A DNA stretch of 64,000 nucleotides from Entrophospora sp. SA101. Lineage: Eukaryota; Glomeromycota; Glomeromycetes; Entrophosporales; Entrophosporaceae. The translations under genes and the position numbers were made by a program. The stretch lies in contig CAUDNR010003757.1 in the NCBI GenBank assembly GCA_958430865.1, positions 1 through 64,000 of the forward strand, given 5' to 3'. This document shows positions 1-14,089 of this stretch, piece by piece. The first letter of the stretch is position 1. Each line of letters begins with the position of its first letter. Under the pieces are notes generated by a model. The model was not told the DNA's origin, did no database searches, and worked only from the letters and a program-made list of their open reading frames with translations.

Positions 1-917
1 ATAAAAACTTTAGATTTTAAGCTTTATTTTGATATATTTTTCATTCGTTTTTATATGATAGTTTTTGAAGGATGAATGAATAAAAAATTCCAAAATTTTT
101 TGTTACACACTGTATATAGGACTATTATTGAATTACCTATATGAAGTTAATTTACATAATTAAAATTCACCGTGCCAAATAATTTACAGTTAATAATAAA
201 TAAGGTTTATTTGAATTATTTCCCCAAAGTTGAAAAACTTTAGTCAACAACCAGACTTAATTTTATTGTAAGCATAAATAGTCTGATTTGCAATCAGGTA
301 TTAAAAATTCATCATTATAATTAATTATTTCCACGTTTTGATTTTAATTTGTTCAACAACAATAATGGATAATTATGTAATTAACCGAAAAATTTTCGGA
401 AAATAATATTAGTATTAGTGTTAATTAATATTATTATTATCCAATCGATTACGATTTACTGTCATTGCTACTATTATCTCTTTATCGCCATTGCTATATG
501 GTGAATCATAAAAACAATAATCTCGCACATGATTATTAAGTAGATGGTCCTTATTTACTTTTACAGCAACGTTAAACAAAAAAAAAAATTTTTGTTGGGG
601 GGTGAAGATGCGTGTAATAATAAAAATATGTATGAAATATATATATAGATAGATAGATATAAATTTTATTTTTAATTCTATCTTAAAGTTTTTTTTCAAT
701 TATTATTATTAGTATTACTATTTATTATTATTATAAATAATAATAGTTTTCAAAATAATAATCCTTAATACACTCCTTTTACTTCATTTTTACTTCATTT
801 TCGTTGAAAAATAAAAATAAAATAAAATAATTTATTTCTTATTCATCGTATATATACAACTTACACCATACATTATATCCTCACTCATTCCATAATTTAT
901 CACACAACTCGAACAAA
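1..917. other. A+T-rich upstream region, no gene seen
   Basis: No conserved reading frame is visible on either strand. The sequence is dominated by A/T homopolymers and short TTA/ATT runs. It should contain the promoter and 5' UTR of the PAQR gene that starts at 918. No specific promoter element can be named with confidence. Confidence 0.5.
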
Positions 918-2178
918 ATGCCAAATAGAAAAGAGAAGAACAAATATTCAAAGGTCGCAGAACCCAAGTCTTTTTTTCGAGAAACATTAAAGGAAATGGA
1001 GAATATCGATTCTACTGGTATTCTCAAGTGCGTTGACCAACATGTGGTTGATACTTATAATGCTATAAGTGCTGCTGCTAAATTAGGATCATGCCGTCTA
1101 CTATATTTCGATGAACTTCCAATTGAATGGCAAGAAAATCCGTAGGTTTTTATAGATGCGAAATATTAATTAATGCATATATGTATATATATATATATAT
1201 ATTAAAGTGATGTATGTTGTTGTTGTGTAGATATATTCGTTCTGGATATCGATTTTTAACAACAAAAAAACAATGTCTTCAATCAATTTTTTGGCTTCAT
1301 AACGAAACTTGTAATATTTGGACACATTTATTAGGATTCGTATTTTTTTTAGGCCTTGGAATATATTCTTTTATGACACATTTAGAAAACGCAACCATAT
1401 TTGATAAATTGATATTTGTAGTATTTTTTATTGCTGCTGCTAAATGGTAAGAAATATAAATAAAATGTATATGAATGAGAGAGAGATATCGGAGAGATTA
1501 ATAATAATTAACAATTAATATTATTTACATTATAGTCTAGTATGTTCAGTATTATATCATACATTTATTCATTGCGCGCATATTCCAGGTAATTATTACC
1601 GATTGATTTGTTTATTTTATTTTCCAAAAAAACCATCTTTAATCGATTGATTTTTTATTTCATCAGTGATGCAATGTGCAGCAACATTTGATTATATTGG
1701 AATATCGTTTCTTATAATAGCCTCCATCATAATAACAGAGTATTATGGTCTATACTGTTCACCGTTTGAACGTAATTTTTACATGACATTCACAGCGCTG
1801 GTCGGATTAGTTCCAATAATTTGTGCGATATTTCCATGGTTTGATTCAAAAAGATTTAGATTGTTTCGTGTGATATTGTTTATAACACTCGGATGCTCTG
1901 GTGTGTTTCCATTAGCACATTTGGTATATATTCATGGATTTAACCATATGTGGGATTTCATTAATCCTATTATATCAAGTTTATTTGCCTATTTGACGGG
2001 TGTATGGATCTATGCCAATCGATTCCCTGAAAAGAAATGGCCAGGGAAATTAGACAGATTTGGAATTCACAGTCATTCTGTGTGGCATGTTTTCGTTTGC
2101 ATAGGAATATACGAACATTATAAAGCTTGTCTATGGTTTTTCGAAAAAAGATTATCTGCGAGCAATTGTTCCATATGA
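918..2178 (+). CDS. PAQR / haemolysin-III family seven-TM receptor
   Basis: Four exons (918-1141, 1231-1446, 1536-1588, 1667-2178) sum to 1,005 nt and encode about 334 aa. All three introns have GT-AG ends and keep frame. The family signature is clear: SGYR near the start of the domain, then NETCNIWTHLLG, a Ser-x3-His-type segment (SVLYHTFIHC), and a C-terminal HSVWHVFV block with the histidines expected to bind zinc. Several hydrophobic helices lie between. Fungal relatives (Izh proteins) and animal adiponectin/progestin receptors are multipass membrane proteins linked to sterol, lipid and zinc homeostasis, often with ceramidase-like chemistry; the activity here is inferred. The gene is convergent with the kinesin gene downstream. 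The short hydrophilic N-terminus (about 75 aa) is not conserved. Izh-type or adiponectin-receptor-type cannot be separated by eye. Confidence 0.93.
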
Positions 2179-3056
2179 ACGAATGAGAGTTGATTAGTTG
2201 AATTGGTTGAGTTGGTAGTTAACAATATTACTTGGAAGAAGAAAAACAAAAAACAATTGTTACAAAAAAAAATTATTATACATAGAATTTTTTTTATTTG
2301 AAAATTTTAGAAAAAAAATAATTTAATTTGTAAAAAGAAATTTTTTAAAAAATATACCTAATTCAATCTATATCTGGAAAATAGAGACCTATAAATATTA
2401 TAAATATTTGTATAGAAAAATAGAATGAATATAAATAATAGTTTAATAAGCAATAAAATACAATCATATAAAATATTATTATTATTTATTATTATTATTA
2501 TTATTATTATCAGAAATTTGGGTATATTATATAGTCAACATTGGATTAATAATTATTCAGACTGACGTGCAAATATCATTTTTCATCATTTATTTAATTA
2601 TAAATTGATTTATATATAAAATTTTTTTTCAAGTACCTTTGTAAAAAAAATTCTTTTTCTATAAGAAAATGTTGAAAAAAAAAAAAGATGGATATTCATG
2701 ATCACCATATTAATATTAACAAATCCTTTTTTGGATGTTTGATCGCTATACCCCAAAACCAAATATTATTTTAATTTGAAATCCAAAACGGCAAATCAAG
2801 AGAAGGGAAAAAACCTAAACCATTATACTCGTGTGTTATTGAATAACGGAACAAGGAAATAAAAACAATCATATTAATTAATATTGCGAATTTGTATACA
2901 ATATTTTAATATTTTATTTTTAAAGTGAAAAATATTAAATTAAATTAATAAATATATGTCTATAATATTAAATAATGCAATTTTTAAATAAATACAATAA
3001 ATATGAATATATATAAAAATAAATTACAAAATAAAGAATATAATAAATGAATATGA
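2179..3056. other. Convergent 3' intergenic region
   Basis: This lies between the 3' ends of the PAQR and kinesin genes. It holds A- and T-runs and a TTA microsatellite near 2478-2511. No reading frame or RNA gene was recognised. It should contain both polyadenylation sites. Confidence 0.5.
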
Positions 3057-6000
3057 TTAGAAGCACATGAACTTGTTTTTCTTTTGTATAAGTTCTTCCA
3101 TACGATTTTCAAGCTGTCTTCTAGCTTTTTCAGCTTCTTCTTTTGCTTTTCTTTCTTGATTCAATACAGACTCAATGGACTCAATGACTTTCTTTTCTTC
3201 TTGCACTGACGATTGAGCATGTTCAAATTGTGCATTAACCTCTTCCAATCGATCATTCAATGCTTTAACTTGTTGACGAAGATTGGCCTTTTCTTTTTGA
3301 AGAATTTGTAATTGTTGTTTTGCAATTTTTAATTCGCCTTCATTGCTGTTTAGAGCTCCTTCTAACGTTTCAATAAGTTGTTGACTTTGTGAATTTTCAT
3401 TTTCAAGCTTACCAAGTTTCTTGTTAAGTTTTTGAACTTCTGATGTTAAATCTTGTATTGGTGTGGTATTTACTTCAGAATCTGGTATAGGTGGTAATGG
3501 GCTTTTTGGTGGTGGACTTAATGGTGGTGTCATTGGCAAAGAAACAGAATTGGATGCCAAAGATGATATTGACGATGATGGCGAGGAAGGTACAGGAGGT
3601 AGTGGAAGATTTGGTGGTGGTGTAAGTGGAGCATCCATATATGCTGCAGATGTGGCACTGAGATTATTTTTAATAGCATTCTTCATCAATTCAGTTGATG
3701 AATTTGAATCTGTTCTAACAAGACGGAATCCACCAACTGCATCAAGATCAGCTGGCGTGGTAGGTTTATGTATTTCTTCTAATTGTTGTTTCTCCAACTC
3801 TGCAATTCTATCTTGTAAAGTTTTTATTATTACAAGTTGTTCTGCAATGGTAGTTTCATGTTTCATAGCTTTCACATTTTTGTTAAGGCGTGGATTACTA
3901 GCTTGTGGTGATAATGATGAAAATCCAGAATCATATGAATCTCCAGAATCACTACTAGATCTTACTTTTTGTCGTTGTTGTTGCTGCTGCGGTAATTTAG
4001 GACTATATTCTTGTTCGTTTCCTGATTCTAATTTCTTATTAACTTCCAAAAGCCTTATTATTTCTTTCTCCATTTCTTCCGAATCTTTTTTGGATTGTTC
4101 TTTGGTAATTGAGATTTCTTTTTCCAACGAAATTATTTTCTTGTTTAATTCTGCAAGTTGAGCAGCAGTTTTATTACCATCACGACCAGATGATTGGAGC
4201 TGTTGTAATAATGAATCAATCTTGTCATCAAGTTTTTTCTTTTCCTCGACAAATGCTTTATTGGCTTCTCCTAATCCGTCCCTCTCGTGCTCAAGATTTT
4301 TGATCTTATCTTTCAATTCTTGAGCAAACTCTTTACTTGTATTAATATCATCATTAATTGTTTTGTAATGCGCAAGTTCTTGTTCTAATGATTTAACTTT
4401 TTGATTCAATTTGGAAACATTTTCTTCTGTATCCACCAACTTTTTATTTAAATCATTATTGGTCTTGCGTAAAGTTTCACTTGCAGATGCTAATTGTGAA
4501 AGTGTGGTTGAGCTATTCGTGTGTTGTTTTTTGTTTGCATCAATTTCCATTTCCAATTCTGCTATTCTTGTTTTTTGTTTTGATAAATTGCTTTCAGTTT
4601 CTTTGTATTTCAAATCAGCTTCTGAATATTCATCAGCCAACGATTCAAGTTCTTTTTCAAGTTGTATAACATTTTGTTCCAATGCCATATTATTTTGGTC
4701 CAATATCGACTTTTCAGATTCAAGTTTCTGAATGGAATTTTCTAATTGTTGGCTATGTTCAATATGAATTTGATTTTCTTCTTGAGATTTCTTAAGTTGT
4801 TGATTAAGTTCTTCGTATAGGCCACTATCGACGCTTTGATGACTTTGTAACATTGCTTCCTTTTGTATTTCATCAATTTCGTTTTGTAAATCTGCACATT
4901 TCTCTTTAAGTTGTTCTATCTCAATATTTGCTTCAGTGAATTTATCAATTTCTTTGTCGCGTTGATTTTTAGTTTGTTCGAGTTGTACTTCTAAACTTGA
5001 GATAAGTTCAACCTGTTGAGATTCGTTGGACTGCATTTGTTTAAGTTCTTCCTTTAATTTTTTAAGATTATTATTTAAACTATCCAAATCATTTTCTTTT
5101 ATTTTCAAGTCATCTTCAACTTCTTTAACCGATTTCCTTAATGATTCCTCAGTCTCTTTTGCCAAGACCAACTCATTTGTCAACTGTAAAATACTTTTAC
5201 TATTCTCAATGTCAGCAGCAGCCAATTTCGATTCTAGTTGTTTAGTAAGTTCAACCTGTTTATCGTATGATTCTTTGACGGCTTCAAGATCTTCACGCGT
5301 AGGATTATTCTTTATTTGTTCTTCTAACTCCAAAATCTTGGATTCAAGTTCTTGAGCTTCAGCAGACTTGAATTTTTCTGCATTTTCAAGTTGCGATTTA
5401 AGTTTCTTTAAATTTTCTTCTAATCCCATAATCAACTCGACATTATTGTTAATTGCATTATCTTTCTCTTGAACTTTGATGTTAGTTTCTTGAATTCTAT
5501 CTTCAAGTTCTTTGATTTTTTGTGAACGTTTTTTGTCTAATTCTTTCGATTCGTCAAGTTGTGACTGAAGTAAATCAAGTTTCTCATTAAGCTTACTAAT
5601 GGTTTCTTGGTCTAATACCGAGCTATTTTTAGCTTCCTCAAGTTGAGATTTAAGATTAGAAATATTCGATTCTAAAGTTTCAACAGCTTCTTTTTTTTCA
5701 GTTTCTTTTCTTTCAATCTCTTTGGCTAATTCATCAATAAGATCGGCCGATTCGTCACGTTCTTTTTCAACATTAGTAAGTTTTGAATTCAATTCTGATA
5801 AAAGCTCATTTTGTCGAATCATTTCATCTTTGGCTTCTGATAATTCAGAATTAAGCCTTGAAATTTCTTTATCGTCAGTTATATTCATCTCTTTCAAACC
5901 TTCAATTTCAATTATTAAATCCTTGGTTTTTTTATCCAATTGATCACGTTCTTCAACTGTCTGACTTAACAATGCCGACAAATCCTCGTGTTTCTTAGAA

Positions 6001-9000
6001 CTTGATTGATTATCTTCTTTAGCTTTTGTTAATTCGGTTTTAGTCAAGTTCAGATCTTTTTCAAGAGTGAAGACAAGATTTTTTTGTGCTTCGAAATCTT
6101 GTTTCATCGACTCCATCTCTTTGACAACAGAATCTTTTTCATTTTGAATGTTGACAAGTTGATCTTGTAATTGTGAAATAGAGGACTTTTGTTCAGCATC
6201 TAATTCACTCAACAATTTAAGTTCACTTTGAATACTTGATAATTTTTTAGAATCTTGTTGAGCTTCAGAAAGCTTAGTTTCCAAGTCTTGAATAGTATCT
6301 TTTAGCAGTGACTCGTTGGCTTCATGATTAACAAGTTCGCTTTTCAAATTAGCAATTTCCGGATTTTCTTGGGCAAGTTTTAATTGTGATTCTAGGGATT
6401 TGATTTTTTCAGATTGATCAATCTCTTGTTTGTTGAGCAACTCGATTTCCTCCTTTAATTTTTTAATTTCATTATCATTATCTGTTTCTTTGATTAATTG
6501 TTTTGCTGCTTCCTCTTCTCTCAATTTCAATTCGCTACTCTTAATAGTTTTTATTCTTTCATCTGATTCTTTCCTTAATTCGTCAAGTTGAACTTGCAAC
6601 ACTCTTATTTCAGATTCGGAATCTTTTAATTTGGATTCAAGTTTCTCTATTATTTTTTTATGTTCAATTTCATTTTCTTTGACTAACGATAATTCATCTT
6701 TTAATTTTGTGAAATCTTTTTCAACAACAGAAAGATTCTTATTTTGTTCTTGCGATGATGATAAACTTGATTCAAGAACTTTGATTCTTTCACATTGAGC
6801 AATCTCGATCTTTTTCAATCGATCCAATTCTGATTGAAGTTTAGTTTCTTCGAGTGCCAAAACTTTTAATCTTTCAATAGTAAAATTTTCATTATCTTTA
6901 GCTTTAATCATTTCTTTTTTAACATCGTTTATTTCATTTTCTAATGACTCATTAACTTCATTATTATTATTTGATGATGATTTGAAAGATTTTAATTTTT
7001 CTTGAAGTTGTAAAATTTGTTGTTTCATTTCATTCTCGTTATTTTTAAAACCGCTTAATTGATGTTGCAAGGACTTGGCTTCAGCTTCTTTTCCACGTAA
7101 TTTTTGTTGTAATATTCCTTTATCAATCAATTCTCTTTTAGTGCTTTCAATTATTTCATATTTACATTTAACATCAACCCTTAAAATTTCTAGTTGTTGT
7201 TGCATCGATGAAACTAATTCCAATTCAGTCTTAATATTTTCTGATTTATCTTTATCATCTTTATGATCATTATCATCAGCCTTACTCAATAATTCTTCTT
7301 GTAAATCTACTAATTTTGCTTGCAAGTTACTGATTATTTTTTGTGTTGAATCAGTTGAATATAAAGTTGATGCTGAAGAGGAGGCGGAGGTGGAAGATCT
7401 TGGAGTTGGAATATGTTGAGCTTCTTTTGCATTCGTTAATTGCACTTCAAGATCCTTAACTTTCTCTTCTAATTCTTTAACATTTTCATCAATATTTTGT
7501 TCTAATTTATCGGAAGAGTAAGCAATTTCTGGTGATAATGATCCATTACGATTATTACTTTTGTTATTATTACCTTCATCATTACTGTTGCTACCATTAA
7601 TACCATTATCAGTGTTATTATTGTCATATTCAGCTGATTCTGAAATTGTAGCTAATTTATTAGATTTTTCTTTTAATGTTGCAATTCGATGAGCCTCTCT
7701 AACTTCTTGCAATTCATCCTCAAGCCTTCTAATTATATCCTGATGCTCGTTAGATGGCAACAATAAAGCAGATATGGTATGACTTTTTGCTTCTATTTCC
7801 ATTTGAAGTTTTTCAACTTGTTGTCTTAATGTAATAATTTCTTGGTCTGTTTCCTTACCATTGTTGGCAGCATTAGTTGAAGATGAACCATTTCCTTCCA
7901 ATTTTAATTTTGTATCATCAATTTCTTTTTGTCGCTGAACTTGAGAAAATTCATCCTCATTGCCATTGCCACTATCATTATTGGCCTTTTCACGCTGAGA
8001 CATAATTTCCATTGTGGTTCTTTGTTCTTCTTTAAGTTGTTCAATTTCTTCCTTAAGTCGTTGAACAATGTCCAAATGATCAATTTCACTTGCGGTAGTG
8101 GTAGAAACACCGCTATAATAACTATTGTATTCACTATTGTTATTATTAGTATTGTTACCACTACCATTCAAACTACTGCTGCGATTATGATGATTATGAT
8201 TATGATGTTGATGATTATTATTGTGATTACTTGAAGAATTTATATAATCACGATAATCGGAATTAGAAGTAACCGACATTTCTTCCAACTGAGCCAACGC
8301 ATCACGTCTTTTAATCTCTTCTCGTAACTCTTCAACAATTTCTAGTTTTTCGCGATACTCAATCTCCAATCTTGCAAATTCTGATTTGACAGCATCCAGA
8401 CCTTGGGTTTTATCCTCGTGCAGTGATGACAATTGCTTCAAGTCATCCTGTAATTTCTGTACAATTGATATGTGAGCTAAATCACGTCTTTCATTGGATT
8501 TCAGTTCGGTTGATAAAGTTCTTGATTTACGATGAGCGTTTTGATTTTGTGATTTTTTCGAATTATTAAACAAATTGTTAATTAAAGGTTGTTCTTTATG
8601 ATTAGATTCGTAAAAATTATTGTTAATATGATTGATAGAAGAAACACTTGTGGCGATGGTCGAGTAAGAAGAAGACGTGGTGGAGGTGGGAGAGGAAGAA
8701 GATGACGAGCGAAGATTTACTGGTAAAGACATTCGATAATTACTGTTATTGAATAATGAGCTATCAGGTGTGGTCGGAGTTGTAGGTGTAGTTGATTTGT
8801 CGTCATGAATTGACTTAGCATCCAAAATTTGAATTTCTAATTCTTGCATTTCTTGTAAACAAGATTGGTATTTTGCTTTCAAATCGTCGAATTCTTTACA
8901 TGTATTATCATGAACCTTTTGTAATTTTGATAATTTCCCTTCCAATAATATCATATTCAATCTCTCTTTCTCTTCATTACTGTTATCGTTTGATGAAAAT

Positions 9001-10742
9001 AGGCTTGTGTCTGATGTAGTTGATGACGTAGATTTTTCATGAATATGCATAATATTAAGATTATCGTCGTCATCTAATGAATGTTGTTTTCTTAAATTTT
9101 CAAGCTCGCCAATTAATTCTTCAACTTTTCTTTCAAGATGAATGATCCTCTCTTCCCTATCATCCAATTCAGCAAGCAAAGATCTCTTCTCTCTATCATT
9201 CTCAGTATTGTACGATTTTTGTTCTAGTTCGTGATACTCTTGCTCGCTCTCGATCAAACGTTGTTCCAATTTCCCAATATTTTCAGTTAATTTAGAAACA
9301 TGATCCTCACTGCTTGCCAATCTGTCTTCCAGTTCTGCGATATACATTTCGCTATTTGATATAATATCCTTTAACTTTGCAATTTTAGATTTCAAGTCCT
9401 GAATCATTTCTTGATCAAGTTTTTGTTGTTGAGAACAAGATTCTAATTTCCCCTCCAGATCTTTAACGTAATTTTCGGTAGATGATTCACGCTCATTCAA
9501 CCTTGCAAGTTTATTTTTCAATTCAATAATTTGAGCGCGATTTTGTTGATCAGCTTGTTCGGTTTGGAATAATTTGTATTCATTTTCTTGCATCAATGTT
9601 TCAGAATGTGATAATGCAGCCTTGTTTAATGCCAGTTGGCTTTCTAGTTGTGAGATTGATTTTTCATATTCTTCGATTACTGGCTCAACGGCTTCTTGAA
9701 AACTTGCAGAAATATTTTTTATTAATTTTTCTTCTTCAATAGTTGCCAAACCATTCTTGTCAATATTGGGTTTCTTGACATTACTCTTGATATCGCCAGA
9801 TATTATACCATCAGAATTATCTTGATGTTGAGCAAGTTCAGCAGAAGTTTTTGCATATTTTTGTGTTAATTCAACATAGGATTTTTTTAGCTGGATCAAT
9901 TGATCTTCTAAGGTTTCGATTTCTTTTTCTTTTTCTTTTTGTGAATTTAATGTTAGTGAAGAAGAAGGAGTTGAAGGCCTTTTTAGATAACTAGGAGTAT
10001 CCCTGCCATTAACTGGCGTGGTTCTCCCTGATACATTACTTAACAGTGGCGTAGTTCTTCCTGATGCATTACTTAACAGTGGTGTGGTTCTTCCTGATAC
10101 ATTACTTAACATTGGTGTGGTTCTTCCATTACTTAACATTGGTATACCACTTGTAATTGTAGAAGTAGTAGGACTATTATAGTTATTATTATGATTATTA
10201 TCACTGTTATCACCATGATTATTGTTATTGCTATTATTATTATTAGCAGTAGTTCCATTAGCGCCACTACTGTAAGTGGCATTTCTTAATGCCTTGATTT
10301 CATTCCTTAATTTCATTACTAAAGATTGTAAATGTTCTATATCATTCCAACCAGTTTCTTCTTGATTTAATGAAACAGTATTTTTAATATTTCTTGCACG
10401 ATTAGCATATTTTATGGTATTGTGAGTTTCGTGAATATTGAAAGCGGTAGGCGAGACACAAGCTATCATCAATGTTTGAGCATTACCACCCAACGAGTCT
10501 TGTAGAAGCCTGGTGAGTTTTGAGTCACGATATGGTATGTGGGTTGTGTGTTTGGCTTTATTAGTATCACCTAATGCTGATATAACGTTTCCTAAGGCCA
10601 ATAAACCAGAATTTATAGAAATCCCTTCTTTTGCCCTCTCGCTTATTGCTGATGTGCGTTTTAACTAACAATTAGAACAATATAACAATTATAGTTAATT
10701 TTTATTATAACTATAAAGTAAAACAGATAAATTCTATATTAC

Positions 10743-10784
<42 letters not shown>

Positions 10785-12164
10785 TCAAAACCTACCCTTT
10801 CACTACCAGCCAAATCTACAAAATGAAATTTGCTAGTAACAGTAACCCATTCGCCATCATCAGCTCTTTTATTTAATCTTGAATTACTTCTGGATGATGG
10901 GAGCTTCATGCCAGGGGTAATGGGTCTATCGCCAGGAGCAGGTGTCGATGGTGGTGATAATATAGATGTGGATGCGGATGATGAAGGTATGAATTTTTGT
11001 TGTGATAAAGTTATAGAAAAAATTGCATGTGAACGAGATGATTTTGAATTCATTTCTGTTGCACCAACTTGTCGATGCGTTGATCCATGTGTTAAGTGAC
11101 TTTTAGATTTATGTTTTAAATTTTAATATTAGCAAACATTCAAGCAAAGAAATTATGATGATTCTATTATTTAATTAATTAATCACCTCATTACATCTTC
11201 GACATTATTAACTTGTAATTCCTTCAAACCACTCCAAAGGATATTTCCTTTATTATCTTCTCTGATCAGTACTTGAGGCCTAGATTCAATCTCACCTTCT
11301 CCTAATAAATCTATCAACTCTTCATTATAAATCTCAATAAATGAAACCTTCATTGAAAATTTTCTTGATTTATATTGAGCACCATTCATCCAATTAAATA
11401 GAGTCGCCATTGATCTTGGTATTATCCCTTTAGCATCGGCTGGCATGTTAGCATTATCAGCTGTACCCATTGTATGGGTTTTACCTGATGATGTTTGACC
11501 ATATGCTAATATGGTTACATTATAACCTGTAAGATAATTGGTGTATGTGTGAGATAAAAATATAAATTAGATTTTATATGATTTATAAATAATAATAATC
11601 ATTATAATTATTACCTTCCAAGAATTTCTCGACTAATTTTAAAACAGATTTCTCAAAAACATCTTTTTGAGCATCTTCTGGTCCAAACACATGATCAAAA
11701 TTATATGGATATTTCTTGTCTCCATCTTGCACTATCACTTGATTTGGTGTAAATTGTGAAGATGTTATAACTGTATGTTGATATTTTGTTGGACAACTTT
11801 TTAAATCTTCCTCAGTTATTGGACGTATACGTACAGCTACAATATATATATCACATTGTGTGTGTAGGTATGTGATATATACGAGTTAAATGTAACAATG
11901 ATTGTTTTTTGATTAGTTAGAGTAATTAATTAAATTTAATAAAAGAAAATTAATTAAATGAATTTGAACAAGTATAAATTTATTTTAATGGTCAGTTCTA
12001 AAATTGGGAAATTTCTTTCTAAAAATTAATTTCTATTTTTAAGTCTTTACTAAATGTAGAATGAAAAAAAAAAGATCTAGTTCACCAATTCCATTTCAAA
12101 TGACAATAAAGATTTTTTTACACGAACCTACTTGTACTGAAGTTTTCTCTGGACTTGTTGACAT
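3057..12164 (-). CDS. Giant kinesin-4-like motor protein with long coiled coil
   Basis: Five exons on the minus strand (12164-12128, 11836-11615, 11526-11187, 11099-10796, 10664-3057) total 8,511 nt, exactly 2,837 codons, giving 2,836 aa. The N-terminal motor starts VQVAVRIRP. It has a P-loop GQTSSGKT (about residues 96-103), switch I NSKSSRSH (about 217-224) and switch II DLAGSE (about 295-300), and it closes with [10 protein letters not shown]. That last motif is typical of kinesin-4 (KIF4/KIF21). A Ser/Pro-rich insert of about 45 residues separates the IFSITL strand from switch II. The remaining ~2,400 aa are almost entirely heptad-rich coiled coil. They are broken by poly-Asn/His/Ser stretches, a short tandem [10 protein letters not shown] repeat just after the motor, and proline-rich TPP/PPIP segments before a last coiled coil. 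Role inferred from the family: plus-end microtubule motor for chromosome/spindle or cargo work. Most kinesin-4 proteins are 1,000-1,700 aa, so this one is exceptionally long. Confidence 0.93.
10000..10142 (-). repeat. 33-bp coding tandem repeat ([10 protein letters not shown]) in kinesin
   Basis: About four imperfect 33-bp units encode [10 protein letters not shown](V/A) directly C-terminal to the motor. Each carries a TP dipeptide that could be a proline-directed phosphorylation site (inferred). The variants MLSN, LLSN and VNGRDTP mark the edges of the array. Confidence 0.85.
10743..10784. repeat. (AAT)n microsatellite in kinesin intron 4
   Basis: About 13 tandem AAT units lie within the intron, just after the 5' splice site of the exon ending DLAGSER. 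Seen directly. Confidence 0.95.
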
Positions 12165-12875
12165 TTTAAGTAATTTTATGAATAAATAATTGTTTTTTCT
12201 GCCTCAATTTTGGTTTTTTTTTTTATATGAATAATTTATATATATAATTTTTTTTTATTAATAAATACATTCCACACTTTATTTTTTTAGCTTAGTAGTT
12301 AAATATACGAGGTACCAGCTCCGATATATTTTATGAAAAATTTTTATATATAATTTTTTTTTGAAATAAATAAATTATATGAAAAGTAAGTGAATGAATT
12401 GAAAAGCAAAAAAATATAAATTTCGGGTTATATAAAAGTTCAAGTATATATAAGTGTGTGTTTTTTTTGTGTATATGTTTTGTTGTTGTTGTCGTTGTTA
12501 TATAGTTAGTGATATATCAGGTATATAATGCAAATGGTAAATATATAATTATTGTTTAGTAAATATTATTTTGATTGGTTTGGTTAAGAATGTCAAGTAG
12601 AAGGAGGAAAAATAACTTGAAAAACTTGAAAAACAAAATAATTGATAATTGTAATTATTGAAATTGGAAGATAATAGAAAGGGGTGAACGAGGTAAGGGT
12701 AAAAAATATACCTGATATTTAATATAATTAACAAAGAAAGTATAAATAAGGAATTAGTGGCTAATATTATTTATTAATTTATAAATTCCACCTAAATTGA
12801 AAGAATTAAATTATTTTTTTCGTATGAAAAAAACTGGATTTGATGTATTTAAATGCATTACATTATTATTATTAC
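12165..12875. other. Upstream region of kinesin gene
   Basis: A/T-rich sequence with long T-runs. No conserved coding sequence was recognised, and the short open frames here are low complexity. Presumed to hold the kinesin promoter and 5' UTR. Confidence 0.45.
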
Positions 12876-12932
12876 GGGGTATGCTGCAAGTGAACATTAT
12901 GTATTAATATGTCGCATAAAGATTTCAGGGAT
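12876..12932 (+). repeat. Degenerate copy of dispersed ~63-bp repeat R60
   Basis: It starts GGGGTATGCTGCAA and ends GATTTCAGGGATC. It matches the three fuller copies at 23795, 49037 and 58959 after small indels. No function is known to me. Confidence 0.6.
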
Positions 12933-13015
12933 CGTACTAATACTAATTGTACTACGACCTACACTATGTATTAATAAATGATAATCATGCAAAAATCAAC
13001 CGCAATTGCCAATTT

Positions 13016-13690
13016 TTAATTCCTAAATATGTTGCTGCGGTTTTGCATATGGAGGCATATTAGCATGTGGACATTCATTTGTTCCACAAAATCATAAAAT
13101 GTTGCATAGTAAAAATGATTTGTAACGCGTTTTTTAAAAAGACTTAACCCAAGTTTGCTAAAGTATTGATTTCTGATGTAGATGTAGCAGTATTTGACAT
13201 ATATAAAGCCATTTGATTTTTGACTGAACATGATGGTAACAGAGAATCATCACTTTCATTTTAGACTTATTTCTGTAGAGCAATTTTTGAAAAAAGGTTC
13301 ATACTTTGATACAGCATATCAAAAAGGCCTTTTAATGAAGGATCTTTTTCTTCAACTATTTTTATGAATTCATCAGGATCATTAATAATTCCATTTTTTC
13401 ATGATGTTGACACTTGTATAAAACAAATAATAGTAATAAAATTAATATTTAATCACGTTTAATGTGTTGACTTGATGGTCTAATAATCTTTTCTAATTCT
13501 ACTTTTAATTTGATTTGTAACTAAATTTAGTATTTGAATTGGTTTTCTTATTCTATATTATATCTATCATATGCAATACAAGAATTATAGCATTTAGAAC
13601 ATCTTTCACTTATATTTAACTCATAATTCCCCATTAGTTGAGCCTTTCTTTTTCTATATTGCAAATGGAACAAAAACCAACAGGCATTTT
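13016..13690 (-). pseudogene. Remnant of a lineage-expanded zinc-ribbon gene
   Basis: On the minus strand, broken frames can be linked in order. First come two CxxC pairs (CSIC and ERCSKCY, near 13670-13590). Next is a segment reading EEKDPSLKGLFDMLYQSMN (near 13380-13300), then a piece ending STSEINTLANLG (near 13150). The frame changes several times and stops interrupt it, so this is decayed. The central segment resembles a highly repeated uncharacterised protein family I associate with Rhizophagus genomes. No function can be assigned. Confidence 0.45.
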
Positions 13691-14089
13691 AGTAATTAAA
13701 AATTGATGGTGAGACCCAATTCTTTACCAATTCTTGATAGTAAAATGATAATTTATAGGCACAAACATTCCAGATATCAAATTCATATTATGAGATTGTG
13801 TCTGAAATTTAATATTTTTATTTATGACAATACTGTTAATACAATAATACAATTTCTAACAATAATTTCTGCAAATGTATATTTATGCTTTACTCTCAAA
13901 ACTATCTTTCACCAGCATTAAACAATTCCTTGCTAAACAATATTTTCTTTAGATTTCACATTATATCCTGATCATGTTTCTTGGCAGGTGCCTCTTTGGC
14001 TGTTAATCCTATATTAATATTTTTTTGTTGATCATTTAATATGAAATTTCCTCCGTGTTTTATAATAAATTGATCGGCGTTTCTGATTC

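Noticed and set aside
3463..4161. Long plus-strand open frame opposite the kinesin tail
   Set aside because: Mirror of the coiled-coil exon. Its composition (poly-Gly, Ser, Cys) is the antisense of Pro/Ser/Gln codons, and no domain is seen. The same applies to other plus frames between 4.1 and 8.3 kb.
10743..10784. Open frame extension DIIIIIII after the kinesin switch II exon
   Set aside because: It is read-through of the AAT microsatellite in the intron; GTAGGT right after GSER is the donor.
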